Positions 8,930-16,556 of a DNA stretch of 33,906 bases are shown in pieces. A program made the position numbers and the translations under genes. Location of the stretch: the NCBI GenBank assembly GCA_016702645.1, contig JADJDP010000035.1:1-33906 (forward strand), given 5' to 3'. Position 1 is the first letter of the stretch; every line of letters starts with the position of its first letter. Source of the DNA: Flavobacteriales bacterium (GTDB lineage Bacteria > Bacteroidota > Bacteroidia > Flavobacteriales_F > PHOS-HE28). The notes beneath the pieces were generated by a model. The model was not told the DNA's origin. It saw only the letters and a program-made list of their open reading frames with translations, and ran no database searches.

Positions 8930-10596
8930 CTAGTGCATTTTGGTTTCAGCGGCGCCGGCCATGTCGCCGAACATCCAGAGCAGGATGCTGGGCACCAATT
9001 GCGCGGTCATGTTCGTGGTGTTCGGATCGGCCACGTACAACTCGTAGGCATCGCTCCAGTACACATCGTTCATCTGCCCGAGCAGGAGGTAGTTCGTCTT
9101 CAACTGCGCCTTCACACCGTTGCTCACCGGCACGGCGAAGAGCAGTTCGGCCGCTTCGCTCACGAGTGTGTTCGGGTTCGGGGTCCGGTGAACTCGGCCA
9201 CCACGGCGAGCAGATCGCACTTGAACTCCAGGTTCTGGCTGGAAGGCTGGTAGATGTCGTCCGCCGTGGCGAAGCCACCGTAGATGATGCCGAGCAACGA
9301 GTTCTTGCGCGCGGGATAGGTAGCCGTGTCCATCCAGATGTTATCGAAGGACGGCGACTGGTAGTAGGCCGGAAAGCCCGCTACGTTCGGTGGGTTCAGC
9401 AGTTCCTGGCCGCTGTAGGAAGTGAGGTAGTACACATCGCGCCACACACTGTACTGCGCTTCCAGTTGGGCAGGAGTTGGCATGGCCACCTTCAGCTTGC
9501 GGATGGAGCCCATCACCAGGTCCACCGGTGCCATGATCATGCACGCACGTACTTGTGCGCTGAAGAAGTGGTCGCTCGTGAGCAGGGCGCGGATCACGGT
9601 GCGCATCTGGTCCGGTGCAGCCGCGTTGTTGCGGAAGATCTCGGCCAGCGGTTCGATCACGTTGGTCTCGGTCGTTGCATCGATCTCGCCGTGAACGAAG
9701 AAGCGGTAGAGGTTCCGGCACATGAACCTGGACACTTCCTCGTTCGCCATGATCATGTCGAGCAACAGGTTCAACTCACCTTCCCCGGCACCTGCACCGC
9801 TTTGTCCGATGATGAGCGTGTTGTTGAAGAAGCCGCTGAACTGCTTGTTGGTGGTATCGTGTTGCGTGGGGCGGAAGGCAACGTAAGGAAGCACCGGGTC
9901 GCCCAAGGCGTCGGTCTCACGCACGGTCCATCCGGTGAGCACGCGGGCGGCGGCCTGCACATCTTCCTCGGTATAACCGCTGCCCTCGCCCACGGTGAAG
10001 AGTTCCAGGAGCTCGCGAGCGTAGTTCTCGTCGGGTGCCAGCACGGTGTTCAAATAGCCGTTCAGGTAAATGAGCATCGAGCCATCGATGGTCACATCGT
10101 GGATCAGTTGCCGGAAGTTGCCGAGCGCTTGGGTGCGCAGCAGTTGGTCGTAATCGTAGCTCAAGCGTGGATTGAAGACCTGGAACACCTGCGTGGGCAT
10201 GTGGTTGAACCAGAAGAGCGCGAGCTTCTCGCGCAACGTGCGGTCCTGTTGCACCATCAAGCCCGTGCGCCACCACATGTAGCTCTGGATGCGCGCGCTG
10301 GTGAGTTCCGTGATCTCCACATCGTTGCCGTAGCGGATGGTGTCGATCCAGGTTTCACCGAAGGCCACCTGCGGATCCAGCAGGGTGGGGTCGGGGGTGT
10401 TGCCGTTGAGGTTCCAGTAGGTCTTCAGCGGCGGCGTGGTATCGTTCGTGAAGTTGAGCAGTGCATCGATCACCTGGTCCAGCGATTGGCCGTTGAAATG
10501 CGCGAGGTCGGCATTGGTGCAACCGAAGAGCGTGCGCTTGAGCAGGTGGTTCAGTTCGGGACGGCCGAACGGACCGGTGTAGGGTGTTAGCGGCAT
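8930..10596 (-). CDS. DUF1800 family protein (one frameshift)
   Basis: The ATG at 10596 opens a protein of about 555 residues with typical DUF1800 features: RPELNHLLKRTLFG near the N-terminus, REKLALFWFNHM, NYARELLELFTVGEG, VQAAARVLTGW and NPPNVAGFPAYYQ. The first frame stops near 9160. The C-terminus (EAAELLFAVPVSNGVKAQL ... GAAETKMH) continues in another frame to 8930. The switch occurs at a CCCC run near 9180; one extra C restores FTGPPNPNTLVSE, which points to a homopolymer error. No classical signal peptide is visible, unlike its DUF1501 partner 17 nt downstream. The two are probably co-expressed, and the function is unknown beyond this association. Confidence 0.9.
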
Positions 10597-10636
10597 CGGT
10601 AGTGGATCAGGTGGGCCTATGACGTGGGAAGTGATC

Positions 10637-10644
10637 GAAAGTTA
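10637..10644 (-). promoter_or_regulatory. Candidate -7 element upstream of the DUF1800-DUF1501 operon
   Basis: Read on the minus strand, TAACTTTC (10644-10637) matches the Bacteroidota -7 pattern TAnnTTTG except at the last base. It lies 40 nt upstream of the DUF1800 ATG. I see no good TTG at the expected upstream distance, so the call is tentative. Confidence 0.35.
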
Positions 10645-10825
10645 GATCGGGCCGGGAAGAAGGGTCCACGGGTATTGGATGAACTATCACCAGCCCGCCG
10701 TTGAGTGCGTGGGGGCGATCGATGGATGGCCCGAGGAACATCGCATCGGCCTGTTGCAATATGAAGGGATCATTACGCCAATGTCGCCCACCCTACCGAT
10801 GACGTTCCCAATGCGATCTTGCACC

Positions 10826-11587
10826 ATGAAACTGATCTCCTTCAACGTGAACGGTATCCGTGCCAGTGTGGGCAAGGGTCTGCACGAAACCATCAAGCGG
10901 CTCAACGCGGACATCATCTGCTTCCAGGAGACCAAGGCCACGCCGGAACAAGTGGCCGAAGCGCTCAAGGATGCGAACGGCTACCATGTGAGCGCCTATG
11001 GAGCGGTGAAGCTGGGCTACAGCGGCACGGCCATCGCCAGCAAGGAGAAACCCGCAGCGGTGGACTTCGGCATTGGCATGAAAGGCCATGATGATGAGGG
11101 CCGCGTGGTCACCGCCACCTTCAAGGACCATGTGGTGGTGTGCGTGTACACACCCAACAGCGGCGAAGGCATGAAGCGCCTGGGTTATCGGAGCGAATGG
11201 GATGCCGCCTTCAGGTCCTATGTGACCAAGTTGGCGAAGGGAAAACTACCGGTCATCGTCACCGGCGACCTCAATGTGGCTCACCAGCCCATCGACATCG
11301 CACGGCCCAAGGAGAACTACAACAAGACCAGCGGTTACACGCAAACGGAGATCGACGGGATGGCCGCCTTGCAAGCTGCTGGCTTCGTGGACACGTTCCG
11401 GCACTTCCATCCCGATGTGGTGAAGTACAGTTGGTGGAGCCAGCGCTTCGGTGCGCGTGCCAAGAACGTGGGCTGGCGGATCGACTACGTGCTCGTGAGC
11501 AAGGGCTTCGAGAAGAAGGTGAAGGACGCCTTCATCCTGAACGAGGTGATGGGGAGCGATCACTGCCCGGTGGGGATAGAGTGGTAG
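10826..11587 (+). CDS. xth: Exodeoxyribonuclease III / AP endonuclease (EEP family)
   Basis: This intact 253-residue protein belongs to the exonuclease/endonuclease/phosphatase family. It acts in base excision repair, cutting DNA at abasic sites and trimming 3' ends. Catalytic and metal-binding motifs are all visible: Asn7 (SFNVNGIR), Glu35 (CFQETKA), Tyr108 (VYTPNSGEG), Asp148 and Asn150 (VTGDLNVAH), Asp220 (WRIDYVL), and Asp245-His246 (GSDHCPVG). Its length matches bacterial ExoA/Xth. The open frame extends 147 nt further upstream, but ATG 10826 is chosen because MKLISFNVNGIR is the conserved family start. It is transcribed divergently from DUF1800, with a gap of about 230 nt that holds no other gene. 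Confidence 0.95.
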   Translation: MKLISFNVNGIRASVGKGLHETIKRLNADIICFQETKATPEQVAEALKDANGYHVSAYGAVKLGYSGTAIASKEKPAAVDFGIGMKGHDDEGRVVTATFKDHVVVCVYTPNSGEGMKRLGYRSEWDAAFRSYVTKLAKGKLPVIVTGDLNVAHQPIDIARPKENYNKTSGYTQTEIDGMAALQAAGFVDTFRHFHPDVVKYSWWSQRFGARAKNVGWRIDYVLVSKGFEKKVKDAFILNEVMGSDHCPVGIEW

Positions 11588-11651
11588 CTCGAGCGCACAC
11601 TATCGGATCGCACGCTCCGTTCGTTCAAAAGCATCCTTCGAACCTTCCACC

Positions 11652-12032
11652 ATGAAAAACCTGTTGAGACTGGAAGAGCTTGCGCAGTTCCTGAGTTGCC
11701 TGCTGGCGCTCATCGTGGCGGACATGCCGTGGTGGGTCTATCCAATCCTATTGGTGGGGCCCGATATCGGAATGCTCGGTTATCTGATCAACCCGCGAGC
11801 AGGGGCGATCAGCTACAATCTGTTGCACCACAAGGGTGTCGCCTTCGTGCTCATGGTCACCGGGATGTACATGAACGCCGTGACCATTTTCGAAACGGAC
11901 TCCTGGAACAGCGACCTCCTCCTCTGGACAGGGGTCATCCTCTTCGGTCATGCCAGCATGGACCGCATCTTCGGCTACGGCCTCAAGTTCGGCGACAACT
12001 TCCACCATACGCACTTGGGGTGGATCGGGAAG
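11652..12032 (+). CDS. DUF4260 family membrane protein, stop codon missing
   Basis: The protein starts MKNLLRLEELAQFLSCLLAL and matches DUF4260 throughout: WWVYPILLVGPDIGMLGYLI, then YNLLHHKGVAF, then VILFGHASMDRIFGYGLKF and HTHLGWIGK. There are three or four hydrophobic segments, consistent with a small inner-membrane protein of about 127 residues. The family normally ends just after GWIGK. Here the frame has no stop and runs on to 12596 through two palindromic repeats and across the antisense VOC gene. Removing one base after GGGAAG (near 12033) gives an immediate TGA. I therefore end the real gene at about 12032 and regard the 314-residue read-through as an indel artefact or a lost stop. 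Function unknown. Confidence 0.75.
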
Positions 12033-12050
12033 TTGAAAGGAAGGAACCAT

Positions 12051-12093
12051 TGTCACCTGAGCCCTGAGCGGATTCGAAGGGTCGAAGGGTGGT
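12051..12093. repeat. Palindromic repeat (CCTGAGCGG...CGAAGGGT family)
   Basis: The segment contains CCCTGAGCGGATTCGAAGGG with an internal partial duplication (CCTGAGCCCTGAGC and GGGTCGAAGGGTGG). From memory this resembles a REP-like intergenic repeat seen in many bacterial genomes. It lies just past the DUF4260 coding sequence. Confidence 0.55.
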
Positions 12094-12156
12094 GTTCTTC
12101 TCTTCCTTGTAATGGGAAGCACACCACTGACACTTCTCGCCAAGTTCTCGGTTGCT

Positions 12157-12191
12157 GGTTGTTGGGCTTCAACAGGCTCAGCCTGACAACC
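12157..12191. repeat. Palindromic repeat (CAGGCTCAGCCTG family)
   Basis: GGTTGT at the left pairs with ACAACC at the right, and the centre contains CAACAGGCTCAGCCTGACA. It lies between the DUF4260 and VOC genes, just past the VOC stop codon. On the minus strand it reads AGGCTGAGCCTGTTGAAG, the same family as the in-gene copy at 18409. Confidence 0.6.
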
Positions 12192-12203
12192 ACCAACGCT
12201 CCC

Positions 12204-12587
12204 TCACCCCTGCGAATGCATCGCTACGGCGTTCCCTTCCGTGTCCTCGAAGAAAGCCATGTGTCCGATCTCGTCGCTGATCTTGGTCTTGGGCATGATC
12301 ACCTTGCCACCGGCTTTTTCCACGCGAGAGAGCGGGTCGCTCAGGTCGGGATTGGCGTTGAGGTAGATCACCGCACCCTCCTTGCTGGGTTTGTGCATAT
12401 CGCTCTTCACCAAGGCACCACCGGCTTTGCCGTTCATGCTGTCGGCAGGAAAGCTCCGCATTTGCATGCCCGGAAAGTCCATGGCCTCCATGTTGATGTT
12501 GAAGACGGTCTCATAGAACTTCGTTGCGCGGTCCAGGTCGTTGGTGGCGATCTCGAACCAGTTGAGTGCGTTGGTCGTGTTGTCCAT
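12204..12587 (-). CDS. VOC family (glyoxalase/bleomycin-resistance-like) protein
   Basis: This intact 127-residue protein is a single vicinal-oxygen-chelate domain. It opens NALNWFEIATNDLDRATKFY, the usual first beta-alpha unit, followed by VFNINMEAMDFPGMQMRSF. The second half ends IGHMAFFEDTEGNAVAMHS. Glu12, His109 and Glu114/Glu117 are plausible metal ligands. There is no signal peptide, so it is cytoplasmic. The subfamily resembles small PhnB/YdcJ-like VOC proteins whose substrates are unknown, so I assign no specific reaction. It converges with DUF4260, with two palindromic repeats between them. Confidence 0.9.
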   Translation of the reverse strand: MDNTTNALNWFEIATNDLDRATKFYETVFNINMEAMDFPGMQMRSFPADSMNGKAGGALVKSDMHKPSKEGAVIYLNANPDLSDPLSRVEKAGGKVIMPKTKISDEIGHMAFFEDTEGNAVAMHSQG

Positions 12588-12613
12588 TGGTGTTGATGTG
12601 TTTGTTGATGGTC

Positions 12614-12634
12614 ACCCCGAACTTGTTTCGGGGT
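12614..12634. repeat. Small palindromic repeat, CTTGT-loop family (copy 2)
   Basis: ACCCCGAA-CTTGT-TTCGGGGT is a perfect 8-bp stem with the same CTTGT loop as the copies at 4726 and 12771. It lies upstream of the VOC gene. Confidence 0.75.
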
Positions 12635-12644
12635 CTGCGCTAAC

Positions 12645-12667
12645 CGATCGACGGTGATCGTCGATCG
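12645..12667. repeat. Perfect inverted repeat
   Basis: CGATCGACG (12645-12653) pairs with CGTCGATCG (12659-12667) around the loop GTGAT. It belongs to the palindrome-rich gap between the VOC gene and the small membrane protein gene. Confidence 0.6.
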
Positions 12668-12740
12668 TACGGTGACAAGCTAACGGACGCGATCGATCGT
12701 TCGTGGATCACGTGATGGAACGTGGATCAGGTGCGCATCG

Positions 12741-12825
12741 ATGCTGAACGAATACAGAAGCCGAACGGTCATGCCGAACTTGTTTCGGCATCTGCATTCG
12801 TTCGGCTTCTGCATTCGTTCAGCAT
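12741..12825. repeat. Nested palindromic element containing CTTGT-loop repeat (copy 3)
   Basis: An outer 27-nt arm (12741-12767, starting ATGCTGAACGAAT) pairs with 12799-12825 with a single mismatch. Inside lies a second hairpin, ATGCCGAA-CTTGT-TTCGGCAT (12771-12791). The whole can fold as a long cruciform. It lies 31 nt upstream of the ATG at 12856. Confidence 0.8.
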
Positions 12826-12855
12826 AGCCGGTCGCGTGCCCACGAGGGACGGAAC

Positions 12856-13338
12856 GTGGATCCTATCCTTGTTGTCGCTGGTCACGCAGGGCACCTCTGC
12901 TACCTTGCCCGCGGTGTCGCTATCACTTCGCGACGGCCAGCCACGTCCCTCTTCCTCGCGCTTGGCCTGCTCGCTCTCCTGTTCGCCGTGTTCGTCTCCA
13001 CCCTCAACGCATGGGCGGTGATGCATGCCCTGCTCATCCGCTTCCTTCCACAGCTGCCCACCGGACTGCGCATCTTCATCACCACCATGGTGCCGGTGCC
13101 CATCGCGGTCTTCGTCCTATGGGGGCCGTGGAAGTCCTTCGATGCCTTCGCCAACGTCGCCCAAGTCCTGCTCTTCCTTGCCGTGCCCGCCGTGATCATG
13201 AACGTGCGGTGGCTACTTGACAACGCCCGCATGAAAGGGCAGGCCGGGCTCAAGGTCTTCGTGCTCATCCCCGTGATCCTGCACGGCGCCATGATCATCT
13301 TCATGTTCCTCACGCTGCTCGTGATCCACGCTGCGTAA
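12856..13338 (+). CDS. Small integral membrane protein, unknown function
   Basis: The product is up to 160 residues with about four hydrophobic segments: SLFLALGLLALLFAVFVSTL, IFITTMVPVPIAVFVLW, VAQVLLFLAVPAVIMNV and VFVLIPVILHGAMIIFMFL. I know no family for it. The start is uncertain. ATG 12856 is the only ATG in this frame, but the first 30 residues look non-coding. A TACCTTGC box at 12901-12908, followed by GTG at 12914 in another frame, suggests the true start may be there with an indel between the start and the first membrane segment. It probably resides in the inner membrane. TrpG follows on the same strand after a strong palindrome. Confidence 0.6.
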   Translation: MDPILVVAGHAGHLCYLARGVAITSRRPATSLFLALGLLALLFAVFVSTLNAWAVMHALLIRFLPQLPTGLRIFITTMVPVPIAVFVLWGPWKSFDAFANVAQVLLFLAVPAVIMNVRWLLDNARMKGQAGLKVFVLIPVILHGAMIIFMFLTLLVIHAA

Positions 13339-13395
13339 CACGGCTGGATCGTCATGCCCGAAGGTGCGTGATGGAGCAGGTGCGGGGCAGGCACC

Positions 13396-13440
13396 TATCC
13401 GGTGTCTCACAAATGATCGGCATTTGTGAGACACCGGATA
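13396..13440. repeat. Perfect 20-bp inverted repeat upstream of the amidotransferase gene
   Basis: TATCCGGTGTCTCACAAATG (13396-13415) and its exact reverse complement (13421-13440) flank the 5-base loop ATCGG. No T run follows, so it is not a simple terminator. It ends 51 nt before the GTG start at 13492 and lies 57 nt after the membrane protein stop. It could be a mobile palindromic repeat, an operator or a 5'-leader hairpin. Confidence 0.8.
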
Positions 13441-13491
13441 ACCCTTGCGGGTTTCCGGTGTGACGTTCGCAACCAACGATCTTCGCCCGCC

Positions 13492-14061
13492 GTGCGCATC
13501 CTGCTCCTCGACAACTACGACAGCTTCACCTGGAACCTGCATCATCTGCTGGAGCCGTTCGCGCAGGTGGATGTGGTGCGCAACGACGCCATCACCGTTG
13601 CCGAAGCCGCGCGCTACGACCGCATCGTTCTATCACCCGGCCCCGGCCTGCCCAATGAAGCGGGCATCCTGATGGACTTGCTCGTGAAGCTCATGCCCAC
13701 GCATCCCATCCTTGGTGTATGCCTCGGCATGCAAGGCATGGTGCTGGCTTGCGGTGGCACGCTCTTCAACCAAGCCCGCGTCATGCACGGTGTGGCGGTG
13801 CCGTGCATTCCGGTGGAACCGCGCGATCCGCTTTTCGCGGACCTGCCATCGACCTTCGAAGTGGGCCTCTATCATAGTTGGGCCGCGGAGCCCGCCACCT
13901 TGCCTACGGAATTGCGCGTGACCGCGCGAAGTGAACAAGGCATCATCATGGCATTGCGGCATACGGTGCATCCGCTCTGCGGTGTGCAGTTCCACCCGGA
14001 GAGCGTGCTGACGCCGGAAGGAGGGAGGGTTATTGGGAATTGGGTGAGGTATCCGGATTAA
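13492..14061 (+). CDS. Anthranilate/aminodeoxychorismate synthase glutamine amidotransferase subunit (TrpG/PabA type)
   Basis: The intact 189-residue class I glutamine amidotransferase releases ammonia from glutamine for a chorismate-using partner (anthranilate or aminodeoxychorismate synthase). Family motifs are LLLDNYDSFTWNL at the start, LSPGPGLPNEAG, the nucleophile elbow GVCLGMQGM with Cys77, and GVQFHPESVLTPEG with His168 and Glu170. The usual GVCLGHQ has Met instead of His here. The GTG at 13492 is chosen because the family begins with this beta strand; the open frame to 13426 starts inside the palindrome. No partner synthase gene is adjacent, so trpG and pabA cannot be told apart. This gene is the last before the surface-protein array. 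Confidence 0.88.
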   Translation: MRILLLDNYDSFTWNLHHLLEPFAQVDVVRNDAITVAEAARYDRIVLSPGPGLPNEAGILMDLLVKLMPTHPILGVCLGMQGMVLACGGTLFNQARVMHGVAVPCIPVEPRDPLFADLPSTFEVGLYHSWAAEPATLPTELRVTARSEQGIIMALRHTVHPLCGVQFHPESVLTPEGGRVIGNWVRYPD

Positions 14062-14323
14062 CCGTTCATCAAAACACCAGTTTCCAGATATTGGGAAATA
14101 CTCCAGTATTGACAGGCCCCACAACGACAGATTCAATCTGACAATAACGAAGCACAACGGCGACCAACTCGGTTACTGTTGTGCGTTCGTGCCTTCATAC
14201 GGCCATTCGCCGGTAAATCCGCACCTGTTGAAAGGCCAAGGCCTACCTTCAGGCATCCAAATCCCAAGTGGGCGTCTGCCAATTGGCAGGGTGCCCACCC
14301 AGCCGCTACCGAACCCTGCCCAT
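14062..14323 (+). other. Intergenic leader before the paralogue array
   Basis: These 262 nt hold no convincing gene. They contain several short palindromes: CTGCCAATTGGCAG (14276-14289, perfect), CAGATTCAATCTG near 14129-14141, and TTTCCAGATATTGGGAAA near 14080. The promoter of the nine-gene array should lie here. The best -7-like boxes are TACTGTTG (about 14173) and TACCTTCA (about 14244), but neither has a well-placed upstream TTG, so I call none. Confidence 0.4.
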
Positions 14324-16552
14324 ATGACGCGAACCCTACGCGCGCTCGCTTTTTTCCAAGCACTTGTTCTCACCGCCGCTGCGCAGGCGCTCACGGTGCA
14401 GATCGATGTCACGCACCATTACTGCGGGCAGTACACAGGATGCGCCACGGCAGAGGTCTTCGGAGGGGTGCCCCCCTACAGCTATAGCTGGAGCACGGGG
14501 GAGACAACGGCGTCCATACAGGACCTGGTCTTAGGGCCATTGAGCGTCACGGTCACTGACTTCGAGGGCACCCAGGCATCGGCCAACGCGACGGTGGGCA
14601 CACAGGAGTGGGAGGTGTTCAGTTCCGTGCAGGCCTATTGCAACACGCCTGCGCTGGCCTATCAGGGTACTGGTCTTTTTGCCGAGTTCCCGTATTGTGG
14701 CACATACATCGACGTTGTGCATCCGGTCGCGATCAACATGTTCACGGGGTTCCCGGTCGAGTTGGGTCCACCTTACAACGGCACCTTCCTGATCCATGGG
14801 TTCTTCAGCGCGCAGCCAGGGGTGAATTTCGACGTACCGGCCGTGGATGCCAACGGCTGCTCGGGAACGATCCATGTGCAGATGGGTTGGCCGGTGGAGT
14901 TCCCGGTGGTTGGGATTTTGAACGTTGAGGGATCATGCGCCGGTGCACCGAACGGGTCCATCCTGTTCGCACATACTGCCGAAGGACACGGTCAGGCGAC
15001 GAAGGCATACCTGCGCAACGACGCGACCGGGCAGATCGTCCAGTCCATGAACCTGGCTGGAACGGCCAGCATCCGGGCGTTCACGGGATTGGCACCGGGT
15101 GCGTATTGGCTCCGCCAGCACGTGGATCCATTGTTCTCCGCCGCCGGCATCAACAATCTATGCGGTGATTCCATGCTTGTGAGCGTGCCGGACTTGGGAG
15201 CGGCGTGCGGCAACGTGAACGGCACCGTGTACATGGATTACAATGCGGACTGCGTGATGGGCAACAGCAGCGAAACGCGCGTGCCTGGTGCTTTGCTGGA
15301 GTTCACGCCCGGTCCGTACTACGCCACGGCCAATGGAGTTGGAGCATACAGTCTGAACCTGCCGAGCGGTACTTACGCCATGCAGCAGATCGCTGCCGAC
15401 ATCGCGCAGCATTGTCCCACGCCACCCGCACCGGTGAACGTGAGCGGCGTGCAAACGATCAACGTGGGCGACACGGCCTTGGTGCCATTGGATGCCGAAG
15501 TGATGATCGCCAGCGGCGCTGCTCGACCCGGCTTCGTTCTGCAATACGCCATCCAGCAGAGCGATCTCACACCGGCCACCACGGGTGCCACGAGCACGGT
15601 CATGACCTTCGACCCAACGGTCACCTTCATCACGGCCAACCCGACACCATCCCTCATCAGCGGTACTACGCTCACGTGGAACCAAGCTGCCTTGGGAGCT
15701 TTTCAGCAACGAACCATCCATGTGCAGTTCCAGGTTCCGCCTGACGTGGGCTTGATCGGCAACGTGCTCAGTGCATCCGTTTCGTTCAGCACCGCGAACA
15801 CCGATGCGGTGGTTGCGAACAACAATGCAAGCACCTCGGTGACCATCACTGCCAGCTTCGACCCGAACGACAAGACGGCCCGGACCAGCTCCCAGTGGAG
15901 CAACGACCTCTACTACATCGACGTGGACAACTGGATCGACTACACCATCCGTTTCCAGAACACCGGTACAGACACCGCATTCACGGTCATCATCACGGAT
16001 ACTTTACCCGGCACATTGGATCCTTCGACGATCCAATGGGGAGCGGCATCGCACGCATGCATGCGCAGCTTGGTAGGGCAGGGGGTGGTGAAGCACATCT
16101 TCCCGAACATCCTCCTACCGGACAGCAATGTGAACGAAGCGGCGAGCCACGGCTTCGCGTCCTTCCGCATACGCCCACACCTTCCATTGGCACCCGCAAC
16201 GGTGATCGAGAACATCGCCAACATCTTCTTCGACTTCAACCCGCCGGTGATCACCGAGCCGAGCGTGCTGGTGACGGAGTTCAGTACCGAGGTTGTTCAC
16301 GTTCCAGCGAACACCGACCGATCGGTCAACTTGTATCCGAACCCGGCTGGCGAGCGTGTTGTCGTGAACGTTGAGAACGGCACCGTGGCAGAACTTGCCG
16401 TGCTTGCTGTTGATGGACGCGTGTTGTTGGTGCAGCGTGGTGGGAAGTCCCGTATGGAGCTGGACCTCGGCCTGATCCCGACCGGGATCTTCGTGGTGCA
16501 AGTACGCCTTGTCGATGGCACAATGCAGATCGTAAAACTGGCAAAGCACTGA
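14324..16552 (+). CDS. Array protein 1: exported SprB-repeat / DUF11-like surface protein with T9SS sorting domain
   Basis: This intact 742-residue copy serves as the reference for the array. The signal peptide is MTRTLRALAFFQALVLTAAAQA. A single SprB-like repeat spans about residues 36-84 (GGVPPYSYSWSTGETTASI ... LSVTVTDFEGTQ). A divergent middle with Cys residues follows (DANGCSGTIHV, GSCAGAPNGSIL). A Cna_B/SdrD_B-like module starts near 295 (CGNVNGTVYMDYNADC). A beta module begins at ARPGF, about residue 401. The highly conserved block runs from about 511 (DPNDKTARTSS) through FQNTGTDTAFTVIITDTLPG to NPPVITEPSVLV near 640. The C-terminal T9SS-type domain starts LYPNPAGERVVVN near 669. The ATG at 14324 is chosen because it opens the signal peptide. 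The next gene starts 4 nt after its stop. The likely role is a surface or extracellular adhesin-like protein; ligand unknown. Confidence 0.9.
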   Translation: MTRTLRALAFFQALVLTAAAQALTVQIDVTHHYCGQYTGCATAEVFGGVPPYSYSWSTGETTASIQDLVLGPLSVTVTDFEGTQASANATVGTQEWEVFSSVQAYCNTPALAYQGTGLFAEFPYCGTYIDVVHPVAINMFTGFPVELGPPYNGTFLIHGFFSAQPGVNFDVPAVDANGCSGTIHVQMGWPVEFPVVGILNVEGSCAGAPNGSILFAHTAEGHGQATKAYLRNDATGQIVQSMNLAGTASIRAFTGLAPGAYWLRQHVDPLFSAAGINNLCGDSMLVSVPDLGAACGNVNGTVYMDYNADCVMGNSSETRVPGALLEFTPGPYYATANGVGAYSLNLPSGTYAMQQIAADIAQHCPTPPAPVNVSGVQTINVGDTALVPLDAEVMIASGAARPGFVLQYAIQQSDLTPATTGATSTVMTFDPTVTFITANPTPSLISGTTLTWNQAALGAFQQRTIHVQFQVPPDVGLIGNVLSASVSFSTANTDAVVANNNASTSVTITASFDPNDKTARTSSQWSNDLYYIDVDNWIDYTIRFQNTGTDTAFTVIITDTLPGTLDPSTIQWGAASHACMRSLVGQGVVKHIFPNILLPDSNVNEAASHGFASFRIRPHLPLAPATVIENIANIFFDFNPPVITEPSVLVTEFSTEVVHVPANTDRSVNLYPNPAGERVVVNVENGTVAELAVLAVDGRVLLVQRGGKSRMELDLGLIPTGIFVVQVRLVDGTMQIVKLAKH
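16202..16287 (+). repeat. 86-bp near-identical coding repeat, first of nine copies
   Basis: This block encodes VIENIANIFFDFNPP and then VITEPSVLVTEFS. It recurs in each array gene at 18315-18400, 20542-20627, 22748-22833, 24985-25070, 27162-27247, 29424-29507, 31627-31712 and 33832-33906 (cut by the edge). Eight complete copies are 86 bp, or 84 bp for copy 7 with its 2-base deletion. Within the block the nucleotides are nearly identical, including many third positions, while the DNA just after it differs freely. Confidence 0.85.
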
Positions 16553-16556
16553 ACCC

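Noticed and set aside
8590..10590. A 666-codon plus-strand open frame opposite DUF1800/DUF1501
   Set aside because: It is antisense to two genes with unmistakable family motifs, and its translation is low-complexity Arg/Val/His-rich with no domain. It is a codon-bias shadow.
11652..12596. A 314-residue protein extending DUF4260 across the VOC gene
   Set aside because: Residues past about 127 are translated palindromic repeats and antisense VOC sequence.
12588..12855. A small RNA or protein gene in the palindrome-rich gap
   Set aside because: The open frames here are translated palindromes without promoter or terminator support.
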